Shown here piece after piece: positions 39,321 through 49,025 of a stretch of DNA of 64,000 nucleotides. Both the position numbers and the translations under genes were made by a program. This DNA is from Gammaproteobacteria bacterium (GTDB taxonomy: Bacteria; Pseudomonadota; Gammaproteobacteria; Pseudomonadales; Pseudohongiellaceae). Position 1 is the first letter of the stretch, and every line of letters starts with the position of its first letter. The stretch spans positions 1-64,000 of the forward strand of contig BPDI01000008.1 of assembly GCA_019654215.1 (NCBI GenBank), in the 5' to 3' direction. The notes beneath the pieces were generated by a model that worked only from the letters and a program-made list of their open reading frames with translations, was not told the DNA's origin and did no database searches.

Positions 39321-41738
39321 ATGACCGCTTTTTTCGCAAGATCTCTATCTATCTCGCTGTACTTACTATTTGCACTCTTGCCAGGCCCAGTCTACTGAGC
39401 AAATTAATATCGCTGGGTTAGAAAAACCTGTCGAAATTCTCAAGGATCGCTGGGGTATTTCTCATATTTATGCAAAACTGAGCACGACCTGTTTTTTGCA
39501 CAAGGCTATAGCGCTGCCAGAGATCGCTTATTTCAGTTTGAAATTTGGCGTGCCCAGGCAACTGGTACTACTGCAGAGATACTTGGGCCCAGAGCCATTG
39601 ATCGGGATCATGGCACGCGGCTGTTCAAATTTCGCGGTGATATGACCCAGGAAATGAATCACTATCACGACAATGGTGCGGAAATCATTACCGCATTTGT
39701 TGATGGTGTTAATGCGTATATAGATGAAGCATTAGAAGACCCAGATGATCTGCCTTTGCCATTTCATTTATTAGATATTCAACCTAAGCATTGGACTCCT
39801 GAAGTTGTTATTTCTCGTCATCAAGGACTGTTAGGAAATATTGGGTTAGAGCTAAGCACCGGTAGAGCAGTCTGTCTCATTGGGGAAGATAAAGTCCGCG
39901 AGTTGCGATACTTCCACCCCCCTGATCCCATTCTTACTCTTGATGAAAAAATCAATTGTGGTTCCTTGGTTAACAACGACATTCTTCATTTATATAACAG
40001 CTATCGCAGACCTATACGATTTCAGCCCAACGATATTGTTCTCGCCCAATACCGTAATGACGACTCCGCATTCCAAAGTATCGCTACAACCATAACGGCG
40101 GAAGAACAGGAACTACAAAAACGTAGCATCGATGATATTGGTAGCAATAACTGGGTAGTTAGTGGTGCTCTAACCCAAGATGGCTGGCCCATGATGATTA
40201 ACGATCCGCATCGAGCTCAGGAGTTCCTTCGCTTCGCTATTGGGCCCATTTAGTGGGTCCAGGATGGAACGTGATTGGTGGTGGTGAGCCGGAAATTCCG
40301 GGTATCTCAATTGGTCACAATGAGCACGGCGCCTGGGGTCTCACAGTATTTAATACCGACGGCGAAGACCTCTATGTCTACAAACAAATCCTGACAATCC
40401 CAATCAGTATTTTTACAACGGACAATGGGAAGAGATGCGGATCATTACCGAGACATTTAATGTTAAAAGTGGTGATCCAGTTCTGTTGATCTGAAGTACA
40501 CTCGCCATGGTCCCGTTATTTTGAAGATGGAGCGAATATTTAGCTTATGCAATACGCCAGCCTGGATGGAAGTAGGGGGAGCGCCTTATCTTGCTTCGCT
40601 GCGGATGGATCAGGCCAAGACTTGGGAAGAATTTCGTGTTGCTTCTAATTACAGCAATATTCCTGGCGAGAACATGATCTGGGCGGACCGGGATGGCAAC
40701 ATCGGATGGCAGGCAGTTGGTATCGCTCCGATTCGAGAAATTTTAGCGGTATGGTCCGGTATCAGGAGATGGTCGATACGAATGGGATGGCTATCTTCCA
40801 ATTATTGCCAAGCCACATGAATACAATCCTGACCGTGGTTACATCGAGACATCCAATAGTAACTATACGCCACCAGATTTCCCTTACCTGGACGCGATTG
40901 GTTACACCTGGACCGATCCATTTCGTTGGGCTCGCGGTAGTGAAGTGCTAGGGTCTGGTCGAAAGTTCAACATGACCGACATGATTGAATTGCAACATGA
41001 CTATTTATCTATCCCGGCGCGAACATTGATTCCATTCTTCCCTGATGTCGAAGCTGATAACCCCAAGTCGAGCAGGCACGTCAGATGTTGCTTAGCTGGG
41101 ATTTCGTCCTAGATAAAAACTCTATAGAGGCAGGAATCTATGTAGCTTTCGAACGGCAACTCTTGGATAACATCGAATTATTAAAAGTACCTGTAGAAGC
41201 TCAGCGTTATATTTCGGTAGGTATGAAAACCACTATCGATATGTTATTAGCTCCGGACGGTGATTTCGGGGAAGATCCTATTCAAGGTCGAGATCAATTT
41301 CTTTTGCGAACACTTGCTGAAGGAATTGCTACTCTGCGTGAAAAGCTTGGGCCGAACGTTGAAGACTGGGTATATGGTCAGGAAAATTACAAACATGCCA
41401 TTATTCGTCATCCGCTAGGACCAGCAGTGAATGATGAGTTAAGAGCTAGACTCAATGTGGGTCCAGCACCTCGTGGCGGTAATGGCTTTACTTTGGGAAA
41501 TACTGGCAGTGGTGATAACCAAACTTCCGGGGCTTCCTTCCGCATCTTTGTGGACACGCGAGATTGGGATAACACCCTGGGCATGAATACTCCAGGACAG
41601 GTAGGTGATCCTGACAGTCCGCTGTATGACAATCTGTTTGATTTGTGGGCAAATGATAAAGTATTTCCAACGTTCTATTCACGGAATAAGATAGAGTCTG
41701 TGCTCTATGAAAAACTGGAATTAAATCCGGCGAATTAG
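39321..41738 (+). CDS. Penicillin acylase family (Ntn) hydrolase, exported, multiple frameshifts
   Basis: About 805 residues. Signal peptide TAFFARSLSISLYLLFALL. The alpha-chain region has KPVEILKDRWGISHIYAK and GDMTQEMNHYHDNGAEIITA. The autoproteolysis site is GSNNWVVSGALTQDGWPMMI, where the Ser after the conserved Gly becomes the N-terminal nucleophile of the beta chain, at about 40140. Beta-chain pieces: GPGWNVIGGGEPEIPGISIG, HNEHGAWGLTVFNTDGEDLY, NYSNIPGENMIWADRDGNIG and a clean C-terminal half, 41085-41738 (FTLGNTGSGDNQTSGASFRI). At least eight frame breaks occur before 41085. Relatives cleave penicillins, acyl-homoserine lactones or cyclic lipopeptides; which applies is open. Confidence 0.83.
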
Positions 41739-41817
41739 TTCAGGGCTCGAATCGCTTTGTTTAGAATATGTAAATCAAAAAGTTAAAAAATAAGAAAGAA
41801 AAGAAGAGGCAAACAAA

Positions 41818-43286
41818 ATGGCAAACGTAGATTTATTAGATAAAGAAGGTCTCCGGCTACCAATTAAAATCGATACTACTTCCAATGGTGAGTACGAACC
41901 GCTAGCGATCTCGGAATGTAATGAGAAGGGCAACAAGCTTGCAATGGAATGGGCGACAGAGAATGCTAAGAAGAAAGGGCAATCCCGGCGCCAGTTTCTT
42001 GTTTCCAGCTGTGGTGCTGCCAGTACATTGCTGGCAATGAATCATGCCAATGCTTATCACGGCAAGAATGGAGGTTTTTTCGATATCACTCAACAGAGCG
42101 CACTGGATAATGATTCTGCCAACGCTGAAGTTGGTGGTGGAGAATTTATCTTTGATGTGCAAGGACACTATGTGAATCCTGAGGGTGATTGGCTGAGTCG
42201 TATTCCTCCCGATGCTCGACCCTATGCAGGAATGGCAAAAGCGCAATGTGAAGCAGCCAATACCGGCGGTGATCGCGGCTATATGGGCTGTCTCTCCGAA
42301 AGCGAATTCATTAAAGATATTTTCATGGATAGTGACACTGACATCATGGTGTTGTCCTTTGTGCCTTCAACCCATGAGACAGAGCCAGTACTATCGAAGA
42401 TGCGGCTAAGACTAGAGAGATCGTTGCTGAATTAGAAGGCAGTAAACGCCTGATGATTCATGGTCGCGTAAATCCAAACCAGGACGGTGATTTGGAGGCA
42501 ATGGATGAGCTTGCTGAGAATTGGGACATTTCTGCATTTAAAACCTATACGCAATATGGGCCAGGCGGTATTGGCTTCTTTCTACACGACGATGTTGGCG
42601 TGGGGATGATTGAACGAGCGCAGAGATTAGGCGTACGCAACATTTGTATCCATAAAGGACTGCCATTCGGTCCTCGATCCTACGAGCATAGCCAATCCAG
42701 TGACGTTGGAATTGTGGCGAAGATGTTTCCTGAAATGAACTTTTTGATCTATCACTCCAGCTTTGTAAGGCAACGAAGAACAGGCATTTGAAGATGGTGC
42801 AGGTCGTGATGGAATCGACACTTTGATTCAGTCACTAGTCGATAATGAAGTAGCGCCTAATTCAAATGTATATGCAGAATTAGGAAGTACCTGGCGCCTT
42901 TTAATGCGTGATCCCGAAATGCAGCACATTCGCTTGGTAAGTTATTAACCTATTGTGGTGAAGACAATGTACTTTGGGGAACCGATTCGATTTGGTATGG
43001 ATCGCCCCAAGATCAGATTCAGGCTTTTAGAACATTCCAGATTTCGGAGGAATTTCAGGAACGCTTTGACTACCCAGAAATAACTCCAGAGATTCGCCGC
43101 AAGGTTTTTGGACTGAATGCCATGTTGCCTTATGGCGTTGATGAAGCCGAAGTTCGCACATTAACCTCCACTGACATTGTGACCAAGGAAAAGTTGGCTT
43201 ATCTGGAAGATCCACAGCCTAACTTTCTGACCTATGGTCCGAAGAACCGCAGAGAGTTTCTAAACTTCTTGAAATGGGGTGGTTAA
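41818..43286 (+). CDS. Amidohydrolase-family protein with internal Tat motif, frameshifted
   Basis: About 490 residues. The N-terminus is unusual: roughly 57 polar residues (ANVDLLDKEGLRLPIKIDTT onward) precede a Tat signal QSRRQFLVSSCGAASTLLAM, which is found much farther in than usual. Then comes FDVQGHYVNPEGDW, in which the amidohydrolase HxH is replaced by QGHYV. Frame breaks near 42400, 42765, 42935. Later segments are GSKRLMIHGRVNPNQDGDLE, VRNICIHKGLPFGPRSYEHS, NFLIYHSSF and NSNVYAELGSTWRLLMRDPE, with DNVLWGTDSIWYGSPQDQIQ, typical of the amidohydrolase 2 (PF04909) family. It ends FLNFLKWGG, followed by a terminator. Confidence 0.8.
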
Positions 43287-43315
43287 ACTAAGTTCACTTC
43301 ATCAGTCGAAATCAC

Positions 43316-43351
43316 AAAAACCGCAGATACCACGAGCATCTGCGGTTTTTT
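43316..43351. terminator. Bidirectional rho-independent terminator
   Basis: AAAAACCGCAGAT (43316-43328) pairs with ATCTGCGGTTTTT (43338-43350) around the loop ACCACGAGC, with an A run on one side and a T run on the other. It lies between the convergent amidohydrolase and dmeF-like genes and can stop transcription from both. Confidence 0.93.
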
Positions 43352-43371
43352 ACTTCATCTGAAAGTTAAAA

Positions 43372-44286
43372 TTAAGCTTCTTCGTAAGTGTGAACTTCTA
43401 CGCTTAGATGATGCAGAGTTATGTGCTCTTCGATCAGTAGTTTGTAATGATCCGGTTGTTGAGGATCTGTCGAAACAATAGAAACAATTGCTGAAAACAC
43501 TCCAGGTCCAACAATCCAAAGGTGGAGATCCACTATTCGACTGTTAGCATCTGCTTCAATGATTTCCTGAATATTGTTGCGAGTATTTTCAGATGCCTGC
43601 TCATCTAACAGAATCGCACTGGTTGTTTTCAATAAACTAATGGACCAGCGTGCTACCAAAATTGCTCCAACTATTCCCATAATAGGGTCCATCCAAACTG
43701 CACCAAAATACTTTCCTATTACCAATGCAAATATTGCTAACAAAGAGGTAAGAGCGTCGGCTAGCACATGCAGATAAGCAGACTTTAAATTGTGATCATG
43801 GTGGTGATGGTGATGATGATCATGGTCATGGCCAGCATCGAGTATAAATACTGAAGCTCCATTAACAATTAAGCCGAGCACCGCTACAAAGATGGCCTGA
43901 TTAAAAGCTATCTCTACTGGATTGATTAAGCGCACGACACTCTCAAATGCCATCATTGCCGCGAATACCGCGAGCAAGATTGCACCCGTATATCCTCCGA
44001 GTGTATTCACTTTGCCGGTTCCAAAACTATAACGTTTATTATGAGCATGACGGCGGGCATAGACGTAAGCGAAGGCACTGATGCCAAGAGCTACCGCATG
44101 GCTTCCCATATGCAGTCCGTCCGCCAGCAGTGCCATAGAGCCAAAAGCAATTCCTGCAGCAATCTCTACCACCATCATGCTTGCCGTAATGGCAATTACT
44201 ATAAATGTGCGAAATTCGCCCGGTCTCTTCAGGTCCTGACCGAAGGTATGAGTGTGGCGCTTGTTATCTAATATTTCTTCCTTCAT
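43372..44286 (-). CDS. dmeF: CDF-family metal efflux transporter, DmeF type
   Basis: Intact 304-residue cation diffusion facilitator with six membrane helices. SMALLADGLHMGSHAVALGI is the metal site of the DmeF (Co/Ni) branch, where Zn transporters have HMLxD. A His-rich cytosolic loop (DAGHDHDHHHHHHHDHN) lies between helices 4 and 5. LHVLADALTSLLAIFALVIG holds the second metal-binding half, and the C-terminal domain contains IVDLHLWIVGPGVFSAIVSI. It exports divalent cations against protons; Co/Ni preference is inferred from the HMGSH motif. No DmeR-like regulator is adjacent. Confidence 0.9.
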   Translation of the reverse strand: MKEEILDNKRHTHTFGQDLKRPGEFRTFIVIAITASMMVVEIAAGIAFGSMALLADGLHMGSHAVALGISAFAYVYARRHAHNKRYSFGTGKVNTLGGYTGAILLAVFAAMMAFESVVRLINPVEIAFNQAIFVAVLGLIVNGASVFILDAGHDHDHHHHHHHDHNLKSAYLHVLADALTSLLAIFALVIGKYFGAVWMDPIMGIVGAILVARWSISLLKTTSAILLDEQASENTRNNIQEIIEADANSRIVDLHLWIVGPGVFSAIVSIVSTDPQQPDHYKLLIEEHITLHHLSVEVHTYEEA

Positions 44287-44396
44287 ACCATTGCGACACT
44301 GCGTCGCGCCTCATCCGGGGGTTATAACTCGATCCATTTGTTATAGTATCTGGGTGTTAGCTATGAATTTATGATTTTGCATAATATGGAGTGACA

Positions 44397-44975
44397 ATGA
44401 AAAAGCTAGCGTTCGGGATTATATCCTTATCAATTTTTTCGTCAGTATCTTTCGCCGTAGAAGAACCAGCTCCCGAGTTGGCTGAGATTATTAATTTCCG
44501 CCAGTATAGTGACCGTTTTGCAAGCGCAGGCCAACCGACACGTGAACAATTTCAAGATATAGCCAATCAGGGATTTGAGCGCGTGGTCTACATCGCTTTT
44601 ACCAACAACCCAAATGCATTGCCTGATGCTGATCAGGTGGCAAAAGAACTTGGCATGGAATACATGCAGGTGCCCGTGGATTTTTCTAATCCGCTGCCTG
44701 ACGAGTTTTATGCTTTTGCAGATTCCATGGAGCGCAATCGCGACAAGAAAACTTTGTTGCACTGTCAAGTAAATGCCAGAGCAACAGCCTTTAGTTTTCT
44801 CTATCGAGTAATTTATGACGATGTTTCTCTTGAAGTAGCGAAAGCTGACATGAATACTGTTTGGCAGCCTAATGAGGTCTGGCGGGATTTTATTTTTGAA
44901 GTACTCTCTCAAAACAATATTGACCCAAACTGCAGTTCATGTGACTGGACACCCCCGCCCCCAAGAGGACAGTAA
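44397..44975 (+). CDS. Exported phosphatase-like protein with HCxxNxR motif (DUF442/tyrosine-phosphatase related)
   Basis: 192 residues from ATG 44397, preceded by GGAG. Signal peptide KKLAFGIISLSIFSSVSFAV. FRQYSDRFASAGQPTREQFQ and IANQGFERVVYIAFTNNPNA resemble the DUF442/beta-lactamase-hydrolase-like fold. The active loop is LLHCQVNARATAFSFLYR, Cys-x4-Arg rather than the Cys-x5-Arg of classical tyrosine phosphatases. The C-terminus carries CSSCDWTPPPP, a possible disulfide or metal pair. Periplasmic; substrate unknown. It is divergent from dmeF with about 110 bases between. Confidence 0.78.
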   Translation: MKKLAFGIISLSIFSSVSFAVEEPAPELAEIINFRQYSDRFASAGQPTREQFQDIANQGFERVVYIAFTNNPNALPDADQVAKELGMEYMQVPVDFSNPLPDEFYAFADSMERNRDKKTLLHCQVNARATAFSFLYRVIYDDVSLEVAKADMNTVWQPNEVWRDFIFEVLSQNNIDPNCSSCDWTPPPPRGQ

Positions 44976-44988
44976 ATAAAGGGGAAAC

Positions 44989-45125
44989 ATGAAAGCAGTA
45001 AACCTCTACTTAACCTTCGATATTAACTGCGAAAAGCTTTTAATTTTTAAAGGGAATACTCAAAGCTCGCTTTGATCATTTGAGCCGAGCAGAAGTTGAT
45101 GAGCTATATTGTAAACTGAATTAAG
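44989..45125 (+). pseudogene. VOC/glyoxalase-family remnant
   Basis: AAAGGGGAAAC then ATG 44989 reads KAVNLYLTFDINCEKA(FNFY), the typical first strand of PhnB-type VOC proteins. It then jumps to LSRAEVDELYCKLN, which in full-length members lies near residue 95, so about 60 codons are missing. This looks like a true internal deletion, beyond the single-base slips seen elsewhere. Confidence 0.5.
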
Positions 45126-45201
45126 GGGAAGAAGCCTCTATATCGCCTTGAACACTGCCCTGGCTCAAATAGACAAGCGCCCAATGAAGGATACTTACCA
45201 C

Positions 45202-45234
45202 AAAAAAAGAGAGGCCCTACCGGCCTCTCTTTTT
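45202..45234. terminator. Rho-independent terminator
   Basis: AAAAAGAGAGGCC pairs with GGCCTCTCTTTTT around the loop CTACC (arms about 45204-45216 and 45222-45234). The flanking A and T runs let it act in both directions. It ends the minus-strand redoxin/copper-protein gene (stop at 45264) and the plus-strand VOC remnant. Confidence 0.93.
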
Positions 45235-45263
45235 GTTACTAGCAATAAGCTACGAGATATTAA

Positions 45264-47123
45264 TTAGTCTTCGCCGCCTTGGTCGATATTCTTCCAAGAG
45301 TAGAAACCCATAAACATCTCTTCCCAGCTCTGTTCACCCCACTTAACTTCAATAGAAGGATCTGGATTTGCGGGATTCTGTGCTGAGTTATCGAATGCAC
45401 CTTCCGCAATGATCTGAGTACCTGCTGGTATACGATATGGCTCAGCAAATTCGTGTGCTAGCTGCCAGTTGAAATCATAATCGGGCACAGAAAGTAATAG
45501 TTCTTCACTTCCGTCAGGGTACTTGGCAGTAAACTTCATGCGCTTACCGCGGAAATGCATGTGAGGCATCAGGCTATATAGTTCAGCTTCTTCTCTCACA
45601 TGTGTTACTAGCTGCATTTCGTGATCTTTTGCCTGTGGCGGAATCGCAATTGTGAAAGCATTACCAACACCTCCTGACATGCGTTCTTCTGGCACCTCTC
45701 CTTCTGGATAGAACCAAACACCGATTTCAGTTTCGTCGGTAAGCTCCTTACCTGAGGTAGTATAGTGAAGCTGAAGGCTCACAGTTGTGCCAGCTTTCAG
45801 CAACCCGCCAACTCCTTCTTCGCTCATTTGCACACTATTTCCAGGAGCGTAACCAGCGATAGATCCCAGATCAGGGTCGCTTCCTCCAAGTAATGAGCCT
45901 ACATCAATGTCAGGGTTTTCCTCGAAAATCTTGCCGATGTCAGGGGCTTCACCTGTAGCGATTGCAGCAAACATCTCAGCACGAATAGCTGCAGCACGCT
46001 CTTCGGGCAAGCTGTTTATTGCGTTAACGAATGCGGTTTGAACGTCTTCAGCACCGCCAGGTGGAATAATTGTCGTGATAATATGGTGAAGAGCTTCTTT
46101 CTTGTCTGGTGCTACTTCAGAAGCGCGAACCCAGCGATCTTCTGTTAAACCAAGATCGATTGGAATATCCCGGTACTCAACTACGCCAGTAGCAGGCACT
46201 GCCTGAGGAGGAATTCTTACAATCAAATCGGGCTCACCTAATTCTTCAGCAACTGTCCACTTTGTGTCAGACCATACTAGATCTTCCAGTGGATCAACGT
46301 CCCCATCTACCGGAGAACCAGCATCCACCCAGCGAACCAGAGTCTGCATTTCAGCGTCAGAAAGATTCATTTCATTCTTCATGAGATGGCTGACTTTATT
46401 GTCGATCTGACCAGGAGGCATGCGCTTGGTCATTACCACTTCACGAATCATTGGAGACCAACCTTGTAATGCAAGCTTGCTGTCCATTGCGAAAGGAGCA
46501 ATACCGCCTTCGCGGTGACAGTTGGCACAGTTTTCTTTAATTACAGGAGCAACATCCGAGACGTAAGAAGGAACGTTATCGCTACCTGGACCAGTTAAAT
46601 TGATTGTTGCCCCGTCGGTAGCAACCGTTACGAGAGAATCATCAGCGCCATCAAGCAAAAGTTGAATAGATGTAGCTAGTTCTGCATCAGTTGAACCACG
46701 ATAGACCATTTCAAATGACTTGGGGTTGTAAACAACAACTTCATCAAGACGAGTAAGGCCGAGTGCCTCTGTAGCAAGCTGGGCATCGTCCATTAGAACT
46801 GGATAATCTACGCCAAGAGCTGCGATATCTGCAGTAACCGCTTCACGATCAGTTTGAACGCCAGGGTTCATCAAAAAGAAAACAACACCCTGCTCAGCAA
46901 AATTTGCTTCCAGGTCCTGGAACGCAGCCAACGCCTCGGTGTCTGTTGCGCCGACGGCTTGAGGTAGAATTACTACAGCATTCTGGTCGTCATACCAGGC
47001 CATATGATGCTGTGCACCTTGGTTGTCTATCAGCGCGAAATCGCCTATGCGCTCACCAGCGTAAACGGCAGTAGTGACTATGGCTACAAGCGCGACTAAT
47101 AGGAAATGCAGTGATTTTTTCAC
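45264..47123 (-). CDS. Redoxin - cytochrome c - copper monooxygenase-like fusion protein, exported
   Basis: Intact 619 residues. Signal peptide KKSLHFLLVALVAIVTTAVY is cut after A22. Residues 23-160 form a thioredoxin-like (AhpC/redoxin) domain that lacks the CxxC or peroxidatic Cys, and RLDEVVVYNPKSFEMVYRG is its C-terminal beta strand. A monohaem site CANCHREGGIAPF lies at 199-211, with a possible Met ligand in TKRMPPGQ. From 290 on is a type II copper monooxygenase-like module: His346-His347 (KEALHHIITT), His453 (LQLHYTTSG) and the MPHMHFRGKRM motif (His521, His523). An acidic insert (about 375-425) splits the two copper half-sites. Such proteins recur in marine bacteria without assigned function. 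Terminator follows. Confidence 0.82.
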   Translation of the reverse strand: MKKSLHFLLVALVAIVTTAVYAGERIGDFALIDNQGAQHHMAWYDDQNAVVILPQAVGATDTEALAAFQDLEANFAEQGVVFFLMNPGVQTDREAVTADIAALGVDYPVLMDDAQLATEALGLTRLDEVVVYNPKSFEMVYRGSTDAELATSIQLLLDGADDSLVTVATDGATINLTGPGSDNVPSYVSDVAPVIKENCANCHREGGIAPFAMDSKLALQGWSPMIREVVMTKRMPPGQIDNKVSHLMKNEMNLSDAEMQTLVRWVDAGSPVDGDVDPLEDLVWSDTKWTVAEELGEPDLIVRIPPQAVPATGVVEYRDIPIDLGLTEDRWVRASEVAPDKKEALHHIITTIIPPGGAEDVQTAFVNAINSLPEERAAAIRAEMFAAIATGEAPDIGKIFEENPDIDVGSLLGGSDPDLGSIAGYAPGNSVQMSEEGVGGLLKAGTTVSLQLHYTTSGKELTDETEIGVWFYPEGEVPEERMSGGVGNAFTIAIPPQAKDHEMQLVTHVREEAELYSLMPHMHFRGKRMKFTAKYPDGSEELLLSVPDYDFNWQLAHEFAEPYRIPAGTQIIAEGAFDNSAQNPANPDPSIEVKWGEQSWEEMFMGFYSWKNIDQGGED

Positions 47124-47755
47124 GAATCAATCCTCTTAATTAATTAATTTTTTCCTAAACGGAAAATAAGCTAGACCTCCTAATTTTACTTAATTTCTAG
47201 CCGTTTGCAGCCCTTTTTTTCACTTTTTGTTACCAACGGAAACAAATCGGCTACAGCCTTGTAAACGCGTGCTTTTCAAGAAATCAGAATCTGTAAAACC
47301 TGTCTCTCTTCAATTAATGGATGGTTGAGAACAGTTACTAGTTTTTCTAAGTCCAATTAATCGATCAATTTCTGATCAAAAAATCGGCAGCCTGCTCCAT
47401 CGCGCAGAATAAATCGAAGTATGCGAAAGCACTATTGAAGGGGGAATCGAAGCTCAAAAATCTTTGAAGTTAATAAGCGGCTGCAATGGCTCTTACATCC
47501 ATGCCATGCGATCGCGCAATGAAATCCTGTCACTAGCGAAACAGTGGGACTGTTATGCAAGCGCGCAAGATTCTCCTGAGGAATGGGCCGGTGTATCCTC
47601 ACTTTCCGGAAATTGAGTTTAAATGCATTGTCTCAGATATTTCGGAACTGCCAGCCAAGTAACAGCGTATAGTTAACTGACATAACTTTTGTAATTGGAG
47701 TTAACGCGAAAGATGAGCTAAATTGCCTGCCCTGGACCAGAAAGACTCTAAATTA
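47124..47755. other. Gap between the redoxin gene and hemH, possible gene remnant
   Basis: The first 200 bases look like upstream AT-rich promoter DNA for the minus-strand gene. From about 47390 to 47660 there is coding-like text in more than one plus frame (ARKILLRNGPVYPHFPEIEF then KCIVSDISELPAK, stop near 47660; also RSRNEILSLAKQWDCYASAQ). I do not recognise the family. It could be a frameshifted small gene upstream of hemH. Confidence 0.35.
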
Positions 47756-48802
47756 ATGACCAAAGCTGTTCTTCTATTAAATCTCGGCACGCCTGCAGAA
47801 CCTACTGCGGGAGGCTTGCGTGATTTCTACAAATATTTCTTTGCCGATCCTTATGTCTTCGACTTCAACCCGTTGCTACTTTGGTTGTTACGCAACATGA
47901 TCATCATTCCGTTTCGCGCACCGAGGGTGGCCAAAGACTACGCCAGTATCTGGATGGATCAGGGCTCGCCATTAAAAGTCTATGCCGACCGAATGCAGCA
48001 TAGTGTGCAGGAGTCTTTTGATAAGCGGGGCGACGAGGTCATTGTTGTAAATGGCATGGCCTACAGTGAACCCTTTGTCTGGGACGTAATGCAGGAATTA
48101 GAGCGTCGGGAAGTAACTGATTTGCTATTGTTGCCAATGTTCCCTCAGTATTCGACCGCAACCACTGCTTCAATATTCAATCAGGTAAAAATTGCAGCGG
48201 AGAAATGGCAGAACCAACCTAATCTAATTTTTGTTGACAGTTTGTTTCAGGAACCAGCGTTTATTCGAGCCTGGTCTATCGTAGTTACCAAACACCTGCA
48301 AGCGGAGCAATTCGATCATGTGATTTTCAGTTATCACGGCGTACCAGAGAAAACGATCAAAAAATCTGATGATGCTAATGTTTGTGAGTTTGGTGATTGT
48401 TGCAAACAGCTGGATGAAAATAATCGATACTGTTACCGCGCTCAGTGTATACAGACTACCGAAGCCATTGTGCAAGCCTTGGGCTGGGAAAATGTCAACT
48501 ACTCAGTGGCATTCCAGTCTCGTTTCGGCCCACTCCCTTGGCTGCAACCCTATCTGGATGAACATCTGAAGAGTTTATTGGGTGAAGAACAAAAACGGAT
48601 AGCAGTAATTACTCCTTCATTTATATCTGATTGTCTGGAAACGTTATTTGAAATCGGTAGGGAATATCGTGGAGAATTTCTCGAAGCCGGAGGCGAAACT
48701 TTCGAACTTATACCAAATTTAAACGATGATCAGGCCTGGTTTAATTCTGTTTTTGAGATCGCCAGCGTGTATTTAGCTCATGACTCCTCAAACTTATCTT
48801 AA
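47756..48802 (+). CDS. hemH: Ferrochelatase (HemH)
   Basis: Inserts Fe2+ into protoporphyrin IX, the last step of haem synthesis, cytosolic or membrane-bound. MTKAVLLLNLGTPAEPTAGG is a normal HemH start at ATG 47756; an in-frame TTG at 47723 would add 11 residues. The catalytic His is in VIFSYHGVPEK, the facing Glu in CLETLFEIGREYRGEF, and MFPQYSTATTAS is conserved. A Cys-rich insert VCEFGDCCKQLDENNRYCYR followed by AQC is of the type seen in several proteobacterial ferrochelatases and might bind metal. About 348 residues, intact. It supports the many c-type cytochromes of the window. Confidence 0.93.
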   Translation: MTKAVLLLNLGTPAEPTAGGLRDFYKYFFADPYVFDFNPLLLWLLRNMIIIPFRAPRVAKDYASIWMDQGSPLKVYADRMQHSVQESFDKRGDEVIVVNGMAYSEPFVWDVMQELERREVTDLLLLPMFPQYSTATTASIFNQVKIAAEKWQNQPNLIFVDSLFQEPAFIRAWSIVVTKHLQAEQFDHVIFSYHGVPEKTIKKSDDANVCEFGDCCKQLDENNRYCYRAQCIQTTEAIVQALGWENVNYSVAFQSRFGPLPWLQPYLDEHLKSLLGEEQKRIAVITPSFISDCLETLFEIGREYRGEFLEAGGETFELIPNLNDDQAWFNSVFEIASVYLAHDSSNLS

Positions 48803-48861
48803 TCGAAGTGGCAGCTTGTATCAGGATGTAGTCTAACGTTATAGGTGAAAAACAGAGAATT

Positions 48862-48975
48862 ATGAAAGCTTTTCTGCCAGCTCCAGGCATTAAACTTATC
48901 TTTCTATTCTTGCTGAGTTGTTTTTCGGTTCACTTACAAGCGATCGAGCCGGATCAGGACACTGGCGGGCTATAA
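48862..48975 (+). CDS. Short signal-peptide ORF, possible truncated gene
   Basis: 37 codons: KAFLPAPGIKLIFLFLLSCF followed by SVHLQAIEPDQDTGGL, a convincing Sec signal with cut near LQA, then a stop. A mature part of about a dozen residues suggests the rest of the gene was lost or lies in another frame, though I could not find it before the convergent phosphatase gene ends at 49026. Confidence 0.35.
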   Translation: MKAFLPAPGIKLIFLFLLSCFSVHLQAIEPDQDTGGL

Positions 48976-49025
48976 CGGATTGTCCTGTTTAAAACATTCG
49001 AGAAGAGATGCTGCAGAAAATAATA

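Noticed and set aside
37322-41100. The series SMR, MBL, ACT and penicillin acylase as a decaying island
   Set aside because: Motifs are preserved on both sides of every slip and codon use does not change, so poor consensus is the simpler explanation.
43800-43830. CAT/CAC-rich stretch as a tandem DNA repeat
   Set aside because: It encodes the His-rich metal loop of the DmeF-like transporter in an intact frame.
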